Below, in pieces: positions 6,241 through 13,332 of a stretch of 14,103 nt of DNA. Position numbers and translations under genes: made by a program. The notes under the pieces are model-generated. The model was not told the origin of the DNA, searched no databases, and saw only the letters and a program-made list of their open reading frames with translations. This stretch comes from Solirubrobacterales bacterium (GTDB taxonomy: Bacteria > Actinomycetota > Thermoleophilia > Solirubrobacterales > Solirubrobacteraceae), in contig JAFMRN010000027.1 in assembly GCA_017354065.1 (NCBI GenBank), forward strand, positions 1 to 14,103, given 5' to 3'. Every line of letters begins with the position of its first letter. Positions within the stretch are counted from its first letter, which is position 1.

Positions 6241-7430
6241 GGGGCAGCACTAGGAAGCGCGGCAAAACATGGACCGCGTACTGGGACGTAACCGAGACCG
6301 ACCCAGAGACGGGGGAGCAGGTACGCCGCCAGCGATCCAAAGGCGGGTTCCGAACCCAGAAACTCGCGGAAGCTCACATCGGTGAAGTGCTGCCCGACGT
6401 GCGCGCCGGAACCTATGTCGAGCCGACCACGCAAACCCTTGCGGACTTCATGCTCAACGACTGGCTGCCCGGCATCAAGAACACGATCCGACCGACCACG
6501 CAGAACCGCTATCTCGGGATCGTGCAGCGCTACATCAAGCCGCACCCGATCGGGCGTATCCCGCTGAGCCTGGTCTCCCCGGCGGACATCAACAAGCTGT
6601 ACGCCGACTTGGAGAAGTGCTCCCGACCGGGCTGTAAGCATGCTAATCCCGACGTGTGCCGCGGCCTCGCAGCGAACACTCTGCGCAGCATCCACACAGT
6701 CCTTAGCCGCTGCCTCAGTGACGCTGTGCGCTGGGAGAAGGTGAAGCGGAACGCGGCGAAGCTCGCAGACCCGCCAGCATTGAGCCGTAAGCGCGCTCAG
6801 GCATGGTCCCCGCGGGAACTGCGCCAGTTCCTCGCCGCCGTCGAACATGATCGCCTCAGCGCCCTGTGGCGTCTGGCGGCCACTACCGGGATGCGTCGCG
6901 GGGAGCTGCTGGGCCTTCAGTGGCAGACCGTCAACCTTGACCACGGAACGCTGCGGGTTGAGCGCCAGCAGCTAGCCGACCGAACCTTCGGGCCGCCGAA
7001 GTCCCGCCGGTCAGAACGGACCATTGCGCTCGATCCCGGCACTGTCGAGTCGCTGCGCCAGCACCGCGCAACCCAGCAGCTAGAGCGCGGTATCGCGGGC
7101 GACGTGTACGCCGACCGCGACCTGGTGTTCTGCGATGAGATCGGACATCCCTTGAGCCCCGGCTCGCTGACAAAGACCTTCCACGTTCACCGGACCAAGG
7201 CCGGGATACCGGTCGGCACGCTCCACACGCTGCGGCACACGGCCGCGACCATCGCCCTGACAGCCACCCCACCGGTGCCGTTGCATGTCGTCGCCGCGAG
7301 GCTCGGGGACAAGCCGGAGACGCTGCTCGGCGTGTACGCGCACCTGCTCCCATCAAGCGACTCACAGGCCGCTGACGCGGTTGCGTCTGCCATTCTCGTT
7401 GACAAGCCGTTGACAACGGCGGGCGACTGA
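6237..7430 (+). CDS. int: Tyrosine recombinase (phage-type integrase)
   Basis: This 397-aa enzyme catalyses site-specific recombination between element and chromosomal attachment sites. The N-terminus (1-60) is an arm-site-binding domain (RKRGKTWTAYW), followed by a SAM-like core-binding domain (about 67-175) with an inserted Cys cluster (C128, C133, C141). The catalytic domain has R220 in TGMRRGE, K255 in PPKSRR, H330 and R333 in HTLRHT, and nucleophile Y367 in GVYAHL. The usual second His/Trp position reads D358 (RLGD), a variant seen in other actinobacterial integrases. ATG at 6237 is preferred over an earlier ATG at 6180 because GGAGG lies at 6227-6231 and the start overlaps the upstream stop as ATGA. 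It marks the right end of the element. Confidence 0.95.
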   Translation: MRGSTRKRGKTWTAYWDVTETDPETGEQVRRQRSKGGFRTQKLAEAHIGEVLPDVRAGTYVEPTTQTLADFMLNDWLPGIKNTIRPTTQNRYLGIVQRYIKPHPIGRIPLSLVSPADINKLYADLEKCSRPGCKHANPDVCRGLAANTLRSIHTVLSRCLSDAVRWEKVKRNAAKLADPPALSRKRAQAWSPRELRQFLAAVEHDRLSALWRLAATTGMRRGELLGLQWQTVNLDHGTLRVERQQLADRTFGPPKSRRSERTIALDPGTVESLRQHRATQQLERGIAGDVYADRDLVFCDEIGHPLSPGSLTKTFHVHRTKAGIPVGTLHTLRHTAATIALTATPPVPLHVVAARLGDKPETLLGVYAHLLPSSDSQAADAVASAILVDKPLTTAGD

Positions 7431-7489
7431 CAGCCGCGAAACCCAGTATTTGCAGGCAATTCAGCCCCGACAGAAAGGCAGATCCATCA

Positions 7490-7651
7490 ATGAAGTACAT
7501 GTGCGAATCATGCGGGTACATCTATGACCCGGCCGAGGGTGATGAGGACGGCGGGATCCCGCCCGGCACCGAGTTCAAGGACATTCCCGAGACCTGGTTC
7601 TGCCCGGTCTGCGGGGCTCATAAGAGCGACTTCGTCCCGTTCGAGGACTAG
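7490..7651 (+). CDS. Rubredoxin
   Basis: This 53-aa cytosolic one-iron electron carrier has two knuckles, C5-x2-C8-G-Y and C38-P-x-C41-G, which bind the Fe(SCys)4 centre. The core is typical of the family (YIYDPAEGD, GTEFKDIPETWFCPVCG). Length is standard. It would pass electrons to partners such as alkane monooxygenases, oxygen or superoxide reductases, or similar oxidoreductases; no partner gene is next to it in this window. ATG at 7490 has AAAGG at 7474-7478, somewhat distant. The gene lies 59 bp after the element's integrase, so it is either the first host gene after the right junction or cargo next to it. Confidence 0.95.
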   Translation: MKYMCESCGYIYDPAEGDEDGGIPPGTEFKDIPETWFCPVCGAHKSDFVPFED

Positions 7652-7655
7652 CCAA

Positions 7656-7749
7656 GAGGGTGCCGGAGCGGCCCGGGAGGGTGCCGAAGCGGCGCATGGC
7701 CGCGGAGGCGGGCCCCTCCACCAAAGCCGCGGAGGCGGGCCCCTCTACC
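7656..7749. repeat. Two short tandem duplications between convergent genes
   Basis: GAGGGTGCCGRAGCGGC occurs at 7656-7672 and 7677-7693 (21-bp period, one mismatch). A 24-bp unit beginning GCCGCGGAGGCGGGCCCCTC occurs at 7699-7722 and 7726-7749 (27-bp period, one mismatch). The second unit runs a few bases into the end of the crotonase gene. They fill the gap between convergent genes, where slippage or terminator remnants are common. No T-tract terminator is seen. Confidence 0.75.
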
Positions 7750-8548
7750 TGTTCTTCCAGCGCGGCGTCCGTTTTTCCGCGAAGGCGCGGACGCCCTCAC
7801 GGAAGTCCTCAGAGCTGAAGCAGGCCTTGCGCAGCGAGATCAGCTCTGCCTCCAGCGCCGGGTCGAGATCGGTGCCGGCGGCCAGGACGGCGTCTATCAC
7901 GCGTTTGTTGCCCGTCTGGGCGAGCGGCGCGTTGTTGGCGATCTCGGTCGCCAGCGCGAGCGTCGCCGCTTCCAGCTCTGCGGCTCCTGCCAGCTGATTG
8001 ACCAGGCCCCAGCTCAGCGCGGTGTCGGTGTCGATCCGGCGGCCGGTGAGGAACAGCTCACGCGTGCGGGGCGCGCCGACCGTCTCAATGAACCGGCGGA
8101 TGCCGGTGTGGGAGTAGACGAGCCCGAGCTTGGCCGGTGGCATCCCGAGCTTGATCTCCCGGGCGGCGATCCGCAGGTCACAGGAGATCGCCAGCTCCAG
8201 GCCGCCGCCGATGCAATGGCCGTTGAGCGACGCGAGGGTCGGGTAGGGAAAGGCGACGATCGCGTCGATCGCGGCGGTGAACGGGTGTGCGACCAGGCGC
8301 TCGGCCTGGTCCGCAAAAACCTCATCAGGCAGATCACCGATGTCATAGCCGGCCGAAAAGGTGCTGTCCTCGCCGGTGATCAGCAGGCAGCGGTGGTCAA
8401 GCTGGGGCACCAGCGCCACGAAGCGGTCGAGGATCGCGTGGTCCAGCGCGCCGCGCTTGGCCGGATTCGAGATCCGGAGACGCGCGACCCCTGGTGCGGG
8501 CTCGTCGAAGTGCAGCTGGCCCGCGGACTGGGTGTCAGGAAAGGACAA
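7745..8548 (-). CDS. Crotonase-fold enzyme, methylmalonyl-CoA decarboxylase-like
   Basis: This 267-aa protein of the enoyl-CoA hydratase/isomerase superfamily acts on acyl-CoA thioesters. Oxyanion-hole segments are FSAGYDI (64-70) and CIGGGLE (112-118). E118 matches the first catalytic Glu of hydratases, but the second Glu position is occupied by Pro138 (MPPAKLG). From memory of E. coli YgfG/ScpB, a decarboxylase, similar features are SAGxDIxxLP, a Tyr at position 145 (LVYSHTG) and the C-terminal SSEDFREGxxAFxEKRxP. The start is probably TTG at 8548, preceded by GGGAG and overlapping the carrier gene end. Co-orientation with a biotinyl carrier fits malonyl-type CoA chemistry. A plain enoyl-CoA hydratase or isomerase is the alternative. 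Confidence 0.75.
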   Translation of the reverse strand: MSFPDTQSAGQLHFDEPAPGVARLRISNPAKRGALDHAILDRFVALVPQLDHRCLLITGEDSTFSAGYDIGDLPDEVFADQAERLVAHPFTAAIDAIVAFPYPTLASLNGHCIGGGLELAISCDLRIAAREIKLGMPPAKLGLVYSHTGIRRFIETVGAPRTRELFLTGRRIDTDTALSWGLVNQLAGAAELEAATLALATEIANNAPLAQTGNKRVIDAVLAAGTDLDPALEAELISLRKACFSSEDFREGVRAFAEKRTPRWKNR

Positions 8549-8747
8549 GGAGGGGGTCTCCCTCGCTGACGGACTGACCCTCTTCCACGAGGATCTTCTC
8601 GACCACACCGGAGTCCTCGGCCTCTACGGGCATCTCCATCTTCATCGACTCGAGGATCGCGACGGTGTCGCCCTCCTCGATCTTGTCCCCGACCTTCACC
8701 TCGATCTTCCAGACGGTGCCCGTGATGTGGGCCTCTACCTCAGCCAA
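8535..8747 (-). CDS. Small biotinyl carrier protein (TB7.3-like)
   Basis: This 70-aa protein is a single biotinyl/lipoyl domain. The hairpin carries ESMKM (33-37), with K36 as the expected biotinylated lysine, flanked by the symmetric half-motifs VKVGDKIEEGDTV and VEEGQSVSEGDPLLV. It is close in length and sequence to Mycobacterium TB7.3 (Rv3221c), a free-standing biotinylated carrier. It would carry carboxyl groups for an acyl-CoA carboxylase whose other subunits are not in this window. The start is TTG at 8747 with AAGGGA a few bases upstream. It lies 13 nt after the glycosyltransferase stop and its end overlaps the crotonase start, so all three are probably co-transcribed. Confidence 0.9.
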   Translation of the reverse strand: MAEVEAHITGTVWKIEVKVGDKIEEGDTVAILESMKMEMPVEAEDSGVVEKILVEEGQSVSEGDPLLVLS

Positions 8748-8760
8748 CGCGGTTCCCTTT

Positions 8761-10215
8761 CTACCGTGATTGAGCCAGGACGGTATAGGACTGGGCGCCG
8801 AGACGGACGGCTGACAGGGTTGCCGGAGTCAGGATTACCGGCCGTGGGGATCGCAACGCGAGCACCGCGTAGGTGCTGGTGTAGCGAGCGCCGACGAGCT
8901 TGAAGCCCGGGGGTGGACGGAAGGCAGCGGACGGGTGGTCGGGGGCCGCGGTGCCCTGGCCGGTCTGCTGGGGCGGGATCTCGATGACGTCCAACGTGTC
9001 GGTGCTGAGAGGACCGGTCAGCGTGGTTATGCCGCGTTGGTAGGCCTGCATCGGCAGCAGCGCGCTGTCCGGGCTGGCGACGATCACGCGCTTGGTGCGC
9101 GGACCCAGGGCCGAGCTTACGCCGCGCCAGTCATTGCGCTGATACCGCGGCGTCGCGTCGATCGCGAGCCCCACGTACATGAACACCGCACACAGCCCGC
9201 CCACACAGCAGGCGCTCGCCAGCCGTGAGCTCCCGGCGGCCGACAGCACGCTCGCCACCACCAGCAGCGGCGGAACGGCGGGCAGCAGGTTGCGGGTGTC
9301 CAGCAGATCGATGCCCACCAGGGCCAGCAGGATCGGCGCGAGCGTGCAGACCAGCCCGGCGCTGAGCAGCGGGAGGACACCGGAGCGGTGCAGCGCCCGG
9401 ATCCCCGGCAGGGAGGCGCCGGCAAGCAGCAGCGCCGCCAACACGCCGGTGAGCGTCTGGTTGGGGCTGGCGTAGCCGAGCAGGTACTGCTTCGGTACCT
9501 GGGCTATGCGGGTTGCGAGGTCTATGCCGGTCAGCCAGTCCGCGTGGCCGGCGTGCAGCTGCGTGGCCGCCAGTGGGATCAGCGCCAGGCCGACCGCCGC
9601 GACCGCGATCACGCCGGAGAGGACCCTCCGGTCGGCGCGCCGTCTCGCCAGCAGCCACACCGCGGCCGGGACGACGATGAAGGCGACGAAGTAATGGGTG
9701 GCGATACCCAGCGCGGACAGCGCCGTCCACCCGGCCAGAGCCGAGGCTCGGCCATCCTGGAGGAAGCGCACCAGGGCCAGCAGGCTGGCGCAGGCCAGCA
9801 GCGTGGCAAGGGAATAGGAGCGTGCCTCCTGTGAGAACCACACGAGGATCGGAGCGCAGGCGGCCAGCAGCCCCGCGTAGACGGCGGCCCGGCGTCCGCT
9901 GACCCGCAACGCCAGGACGTAGATGACCGCCACCGTCGCCAGTCCCGCGAGCGCCGGTAGCAGGCGCAACGCGAACGCCGAGTCCCCGAACAGCCGTGAC
10001 CAGATCCAGGCCAGCACATAGTAGACCGGCGGCGTCGATTCCGTCTTGGGAACCGTCGCCAGCATCGAGGAAAAGCTGAGCCGGACCAGGTGCAGCGTGT
10101 AGGACTCGTCAAGCCACAGGCTCTGGGTCCCGAGGGTCGGGATCCGCAACGCGCCGGCCAACAGCAGCGCTCCTGCAAGCGCGGGGCTCAGCGTTGACCG
10201 GCGGGAGGCAATCAC
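8761..10215 (-). CDS. ArnT/PMT-like integral membrane glycosyltransferase (GT39/GT83 type)
   Basis: This 484-aa polytopic membrane protein is of the GT-C class. The first span (about residues 10-27) leads into an extracytoplasmic loop with the acidic pair D36-E37 in LWLDESYT, the expected catalytic or metal-binding site. STPPVYYVLAWIW follows, in the position of the HPPLYY motif of the family. Then come WFSQEARSYSL and about ten further hydrophobic spans. The C-terminal 130 residues are soluble-like. These enzymes transfer sugars from polyprenyl-phosphate donors to lipids or proteins outside the membrane; acceptor and sugar cannot be told here. The start is GTG at 10215 with no clear ribosome binding site. 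It is the first gene of a leftward set with the biotinyl carrier and crotonase. Confidence 0.85.
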   Translation of the reverse strand: MIASRRSTLSPALAGALLLAGALRIPTLGTQSLWLDESYTLHLVRLSFSSMLATVPKTESTPPVYYVLAWIWSRLFGDSAFALRLLPALAGLATVAVIYVLALRVSGRRAAVYAGLLAACAPILVWFSQEARSYSLATLLACASLLALVRFLQDGRASALAGWTALSALGIATHYFVAFIVVPAAVWLLARRRADRRVLSGVIAVAAVGLALIPLAATQLHAGHADWLTGIDLATRIAQVPKQYLLGYASPNQTLTGVLAALLLAGASLPGIRALHRSGVLPLLSAGLVCTLAPILLALVGIDLLDTRNLLPAVPPLLVVASVLSAAGSSRLASACCVGGLCAVFMYVGLAIDATPRYQRNDWRGVSSALGPRTKRVIVASPDSALLPMQAYQRGITTLTGPLSTDTLDVIEIPPQQTGQGTAAPDHPSAAFRPPPGFKLVGARYTSTYAVLALRSPRPVILTPATLSAVRLGAQSYTVLAQSR

Positions 10216-10266
10216 GGGGTGGGCAGTAAATCAGGCCAATTTCCGGCATCTGTCCGGGGTCGAGGC

Positions 10267-10295
10267 TTGACTACAGGGTCGTAGGGCGTTCTGAT
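10267..10295 (+). promoter_or_regulatory. Probable sigma70-type promoter for the small membrane protein and glpK
   Basis: TTGACT (10267-10272) matches the -35 consensus in five of six positions. TCTGAT (10290-10295) matches -10 in four of six, with an ideal 17-bp spacer. The expected start site is near 10302, just before the ATG at 10312. It lies in the divergent region between the glycosyltransferase and the glpK side. Confidence 0.5.
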
Positions 10296-10311
10296 CGACC
10301 TAGGTAACTGG

Positions 10312-10485
10312 ATGACCGATTCGAATTTGTTCGTTAGTTCCTGCGACCGGCGCGAGTTGGCGCGCCGACGCGCCCATCAGCAGTGGACCGCTCTGGAGCT
10401 GGTACGCAGCCACCCGGTGCTGGTCACGCTGATGTTCGCCGTGATCGGCGCGGCTGCGTTCGTCGCGGGCCACGGCGGGATCTAA
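10312..10485 (+). CDS. 57-aa single-span membrane protein upstream of glpK
   Basis: This 57-residue protein was read by eye. It has a polar, basic N-terminus (CDRRELARRRAHQQW, residues 11-25) and a hydrophobic segment at about residues 36-53 (VLVTLMFAVIGAAAFVAG), ending HGGI and TAA. The Arg-rich side before the span predicts the N-terminus in the cytoplasm. A good promoter (10267-10295) ends a few bases before the ATG, which supports expression. The ribosome binding site is weak (AGGTAACTGG). It lies 50 bp before glycerol kinase on the same strand. Family unknown; a small regulator or helper of membrane transport or glycerol metabolism is conceivable but undemonstrated. Confidence 0.6.
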   Translation: MTDSNLFVSSCDRRELARRRAHQQWTALELVRSHPVLVTLMFAVIGAAAFVAGHGGI

Positions 10486-10535
10486 AACCGCAGACCGACG
10501 CTTGTACCTGGCCTCGCGATTACAGTCGGCCGGGG

Positions 10536-11981
10536 ATGATCCTCGCGATCGATTCAGGAACGACCGGCACCACCTGTCTGGTCTTTGACCAGGAGGCAGA
10601 GCTGGTGGGCCGCGCCCAGCGCGAGTTCCCCCAGCATTTCCCGCGCCCCGGCTGGGTCGAGCACGATCTCAACGAGATCTGGGCGTGCACGCACGCCGTA
10701 GCGGGGGAGGCGCTGGCGGACGCCGGTGTCCGCCCCGGCGAGTTGGCGGCGGTCGGCATCACCAACCAGCGTGAGACCGTCTGTGTCTGGGACCCCGACA
10801 GCGGCGAGCCGCTGTATCACGCGATCGTCTGGCAGGACCGGCGCACCGCGGCGCGCTGTGAGGAGCTGCGCGAGCACGAGGCGCGAGTGCATCAGATCAC
10901 CGGCCTGCGACTCGACCCGTATTTCTCGGCGACCAAGATCGAGTGGCTCCTGAACAACGTCCCCGGACTGCGTGAGCGTCGCGCGGTATTCGGCACGATC
11001 GACAGCTGGATCATCTACAAGCTGAGCGGTGAGCTGGTCACCGACCCGACCAACGCGTCGCGAACCGCGCTGTATGACATCGACGCGGGCCGCTGGGACC
11101 CGGAGCTGGCGTCCCTGTTCGGCGTTGAAGGGGCCGCGCTAGTAGAGGTGCGTCCCTCCAGCGGCCCGGTCTCAAAGACCGGGGCCGCTGCCATGCACGG
11201 TCATGAGGTTCCGATCGCGGGCATCGCCGGCGACCAGCAGGCGGCGTTGTTCGGGCAGGCCTGCATCGACCCCGGGATGGGTAAGAACACCTACGGCACG
11301 GGCAGCTTCGTGCTGGTCAACAGCGGGTATCAGTCGCCGCGGGTTGATGGCGCGCTGACGACCGTCGCGTCGGGAATCGGCGCGCGGCTCAGCTATGCGC
11401 TGGAGGCGTCGATCTTCGTCACCGGCGCCGGCGTACAGTGGCTGCGTGACGGGCTCGGACTGATCGGGCAGGCGGCGGACACCGAGCCGCTGGCCGCGAG
11501 CCTCGAATCAAATGACGGCGTGTACTTCGTACCCGCGCTGACCGGGCTGGGGTCACCGCACTGGGATCCCTACGCGCGCGGCACGATCGTCGGGCTGACG
11601 CGCGGCAGCACGCGGGCGCACCTGGCGCGCGCGACGCTGGAAGCGATCGCCTACCAGACCGTTGACGCGGTTGAGGCGACGGGCGTCGAGCTGTCGGAGC
11701 TGCGCGCCGACGGTGGCGCGAGCGCCAACGCGTGGCTGATGCAGTTCCAGGCTGACATGCTCGGTGTGCCGGTCGTGTTGCCGGAGATCACAGAGACGAC
11801 GGCGCTCGGCGCGGCGTACCTCGCGGGCGTGGGGATCGGGATGTGGACGCTGACCGACGTAGCCGCTCAATGGCGTGAAAAACGGCGTTTTGAACCGAAG
11901 ATTTCCGAGGATCAACGGCGTACTCTGCTCGGTGGTTGGCGACGGGCGCTGGCCAGAGCACGAGACTGGTCGGAGGGCTGA
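10536..11981 (+). CDS. glpK: Glycerol kinase
   Basis: This 481-aa cytosolic FGGY-family enzyme converts glycerol and ATP to sn-glycerol-3-phosphate and ADP, feeding glycerolipid synthesis and glycolysis. The ATP-binding start is AIDSGTTGTT (residues 4-13). Glycerol-binding residues correspond to R79-E80 (TNQRET), Y129, and the catalytic D233-Q234 in GIAGDQQAALFG. FGGY signature 1 is YFSATKIEWLL (129-139), and signature 2 spans GTIVGLTRG and TLEA. Length is close to the usual 500, slightly short at the C-terminus. ATG at 10536 is chosen because it gives the family N-terminus; an in-frame upstream extension from 10383 lies within the 57-aa gene. The ribosome binding site (GGGG right before ATG) is poor, so a short leader or leaderless mRNA is possible. 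Confidence 0.95.
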   Translation: MILAIDSGTTGTTCLVFDQEAELVGRAQREFPQHFPRPGWVEHDLNEIWACTHAVAGEALADAGVRPGELAAVGITNQRETVCVWDPDSGEPLYHAIVWQDRRTAARCEELREHEARVHQITGLRLDPYFSATKIEWLLNNVPGLRERRAVFGTIDSWIIYKLSGELVTDPTNASRTALYDIDAGRWDPELASLFGVEGAALVEVRPSSGPVSKTGAAAMHGHEVPIAGIAGDQQAALFGQACIDPGMGKNTYGTGSFVLVNSGYQSPRVDGALTTVASGIGARLSYALEASIFVTGAGVQWLRDGLGLIGQAADTEPLAASLESNDGVYFVPALTGLGSPHWDPYARGTIVGLTRGSTRAHLARATLEAIAYQTVDAVEATGVELSELRADGGASANAWLMQFQADMLGVPVVLPEITETTALGAAYLAGVGIGMWTLTDVAAQWREKRRFEPKISEDQRRTLLGGWRRALARARDWSEG

Positions 11982-12081
11982 TGGTGACTTGGGGGACACT
12001 GCAGCCGCGCTGGGAAGCGCGCTGTGAAACAACGCATAGCGGTCTGGACGCACCGCCCTCAGGCGGGGCGCCAGTCCGGGG
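11982..12081 (+). promoter_or_regulatory. glpK-exporter intergenic region with two small hairpins
   Basis: CAGCCGCGCT (12002-12011) can pair with AGCGCGCTG (12016-12024) with one bulge. CCGCC (12053-12057) pairs with GGCGG (12062-12066) around CTCA. The first could terminate glpK transcription, but no T run follows. No clear promoter for the exporter was found, so read-through from glpK remains possible. Confidence 0.35.
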
Positions 12082-13332
12082 ATGAAGCTTCCGTCCAGGT
12101 TCAAAATCCTGACGCTGCGCGATCTGCGCTTCGTGTTCTCGGCGACGCTCGTCTCCAGGCTCGGTGACGGCGTCACGAAGGTTGCGCTGGCCTACGCCGT
12201 GCTGCATCTGACCCACGGGTCGGCCACCGACGTCGGGATCGTGATCGCGGCGCAGATCGTCGCGCAGGTGTCGGTCGTGCTGATCAGCGGGGTGGTGGCC
12301 GATCGCTCCAGCAGGCGCCTGGTGATGATGGCGGCGGACCTGACGCGCTTCGCCGCGCAGGGCGCCATCGCCGTGCTGTTGCTGACCCACAGCGCGACGC
12401 TGGCGCTGGTGATCGTCTCCCAGGTGCTGGTCGGAGCCGGCACCGGGTTCTTTGATCCCGCTTCCAACGGGCTGCTGCCCGCGGTCGCGGGCGACTACCT
12501 GCATGAAGCCAACGCGCTGATGGGGATCGCCCGCGCGGGCGCGCTGTTCGTGGGCCCGGCGATCGGCGGCGTGCTGGTTGTGGCGTTCGGCCCGTCTGAG
12601 GCGCTGCTCGTCGACGCGGCCAGTTACGGGCTCAGCGCGCTATGCCTGGCGTGTGTCAGCGCCGCCGCGGGGACGGCACATCGAGATGAGGGCGCCGAGC
12701 CTGAGGGCTTCATCGCGGAGCTGAAGGGTGGGTTCCGTGAGACGGTAAGCCGCACCTGGGTGTGGGCGATCATCGTCGGGCTGGGTGGCATGAACGCGCT
12801 GTATTCAAGCTGGGAGGTTCTGGGCCCGAAGATCTGCCAGGCCTTCTACGGGGGTGCCGGGGCGTTCGCGCTGATGACGTCGCTGTGGGGGATCGGGACG
12901 CTGTGCGGCGGTGCGCTGCTGCTGCGCTTCAAGCCGAAGCATCCGCTGCGGCTCGGCGTGACGATGTGTATCCCGCTGACGATCCCAATGGGGCTGATGT
13001 CACTACACGTGCCCTTGTGGGTTCCGGCGCCGATCCAACTGATCGCGGGGCTCGGGCCGGCGATGTTCAACGCGCTGTGGTGGACCGCGCTGCAGCAAAA
13101 CATCCCCAAGCAGGCGATCTCACGCGTGATCGCCTACGACTATGCGGGCAGCTACGGCCTGACGCCGATCGGCATGGCGGTGGCCGGCCCGGTCGCGGCT
13201 CTGGTCGGGCTCGCGCCCGCGCTGGGGATGTTCGCGGCGGCCGGGCTCCTGGTCAACGGAATCACGTTGCTGGTGCCGAGCGTCCGTAACCTGACCGCGC
13301 CCGCGGCGCAGGCCGATATCGTCGAGGCGTGA
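12082..13332 (+). CDS. MFS transporter, MFS_3/EntS-like exporter
   Basis: This 416-aa inner-membrane protein has about twelve hydrophobic spans. A typical N-terminal segment (LRDLRFVFSATLVSRLGDG) contains the family's conserved RLGD. The loop between spans 2 and 3 carries motif A, GVVADRSSRRLV (GxxxDRxxRR). GAGTGFFDPASNGLLP matches the conserved region after span 4 of MFS_3 exporters, a group that includes the enterobactin exporter EntS and many macrolide or unknown-substrate efflux pumps. Substrate cannot be predicted. The ATG at 12082 is directly preceded by CCGGGG, much as in glpK. The TGA stop overlaps the GTG of the acyltransferase gene, so the two are coupled and the exporter may serve a lipid-related product. 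Confidence 0.85.
   Translation: MKLPSRFKILTLRDLRFVFSATLVSRLGDGVTKVALAYAVLHLTHGSATDVGIVIAAQIVAQVSVVLISGVVADRSSRRLVMMAADLTRFAAQGAIAVLLLTHSATLALVIVSQVLVGAGTGFFDPASNGLLPAVAGDYLHEANALMGIARAGALFVGPAIGGVLVVAFGPSEALLVDAASYGLSALCLACVSAAAGTAHRDEGAEPEGFIAELKGGFRETVSRTWVWAIIVGLGGMNALYSSWEVLGPKICQAFYGGAGAFALMTSLWGIGTLCGGALLLRFKPKHPLRLGVTMCIPLTIPMGLMSLHVPLWVPAPIQLIAGLGPAMFNALWWTALQQNIPKQAISRVIAYDYAGSYGLTPIGMAVAGPVAALVGLAPALGMFAAAGLLVNGITLLVPSVRNLTAPAAQADIVEA

Noticed and set aside
8549..8608. Crotonase start at 8608
   Set aside because: That would extend 74 bp into the biotinyl carrier gene with a sequence not resembling the family; TTG at 8548 gives the normal N-terminus.
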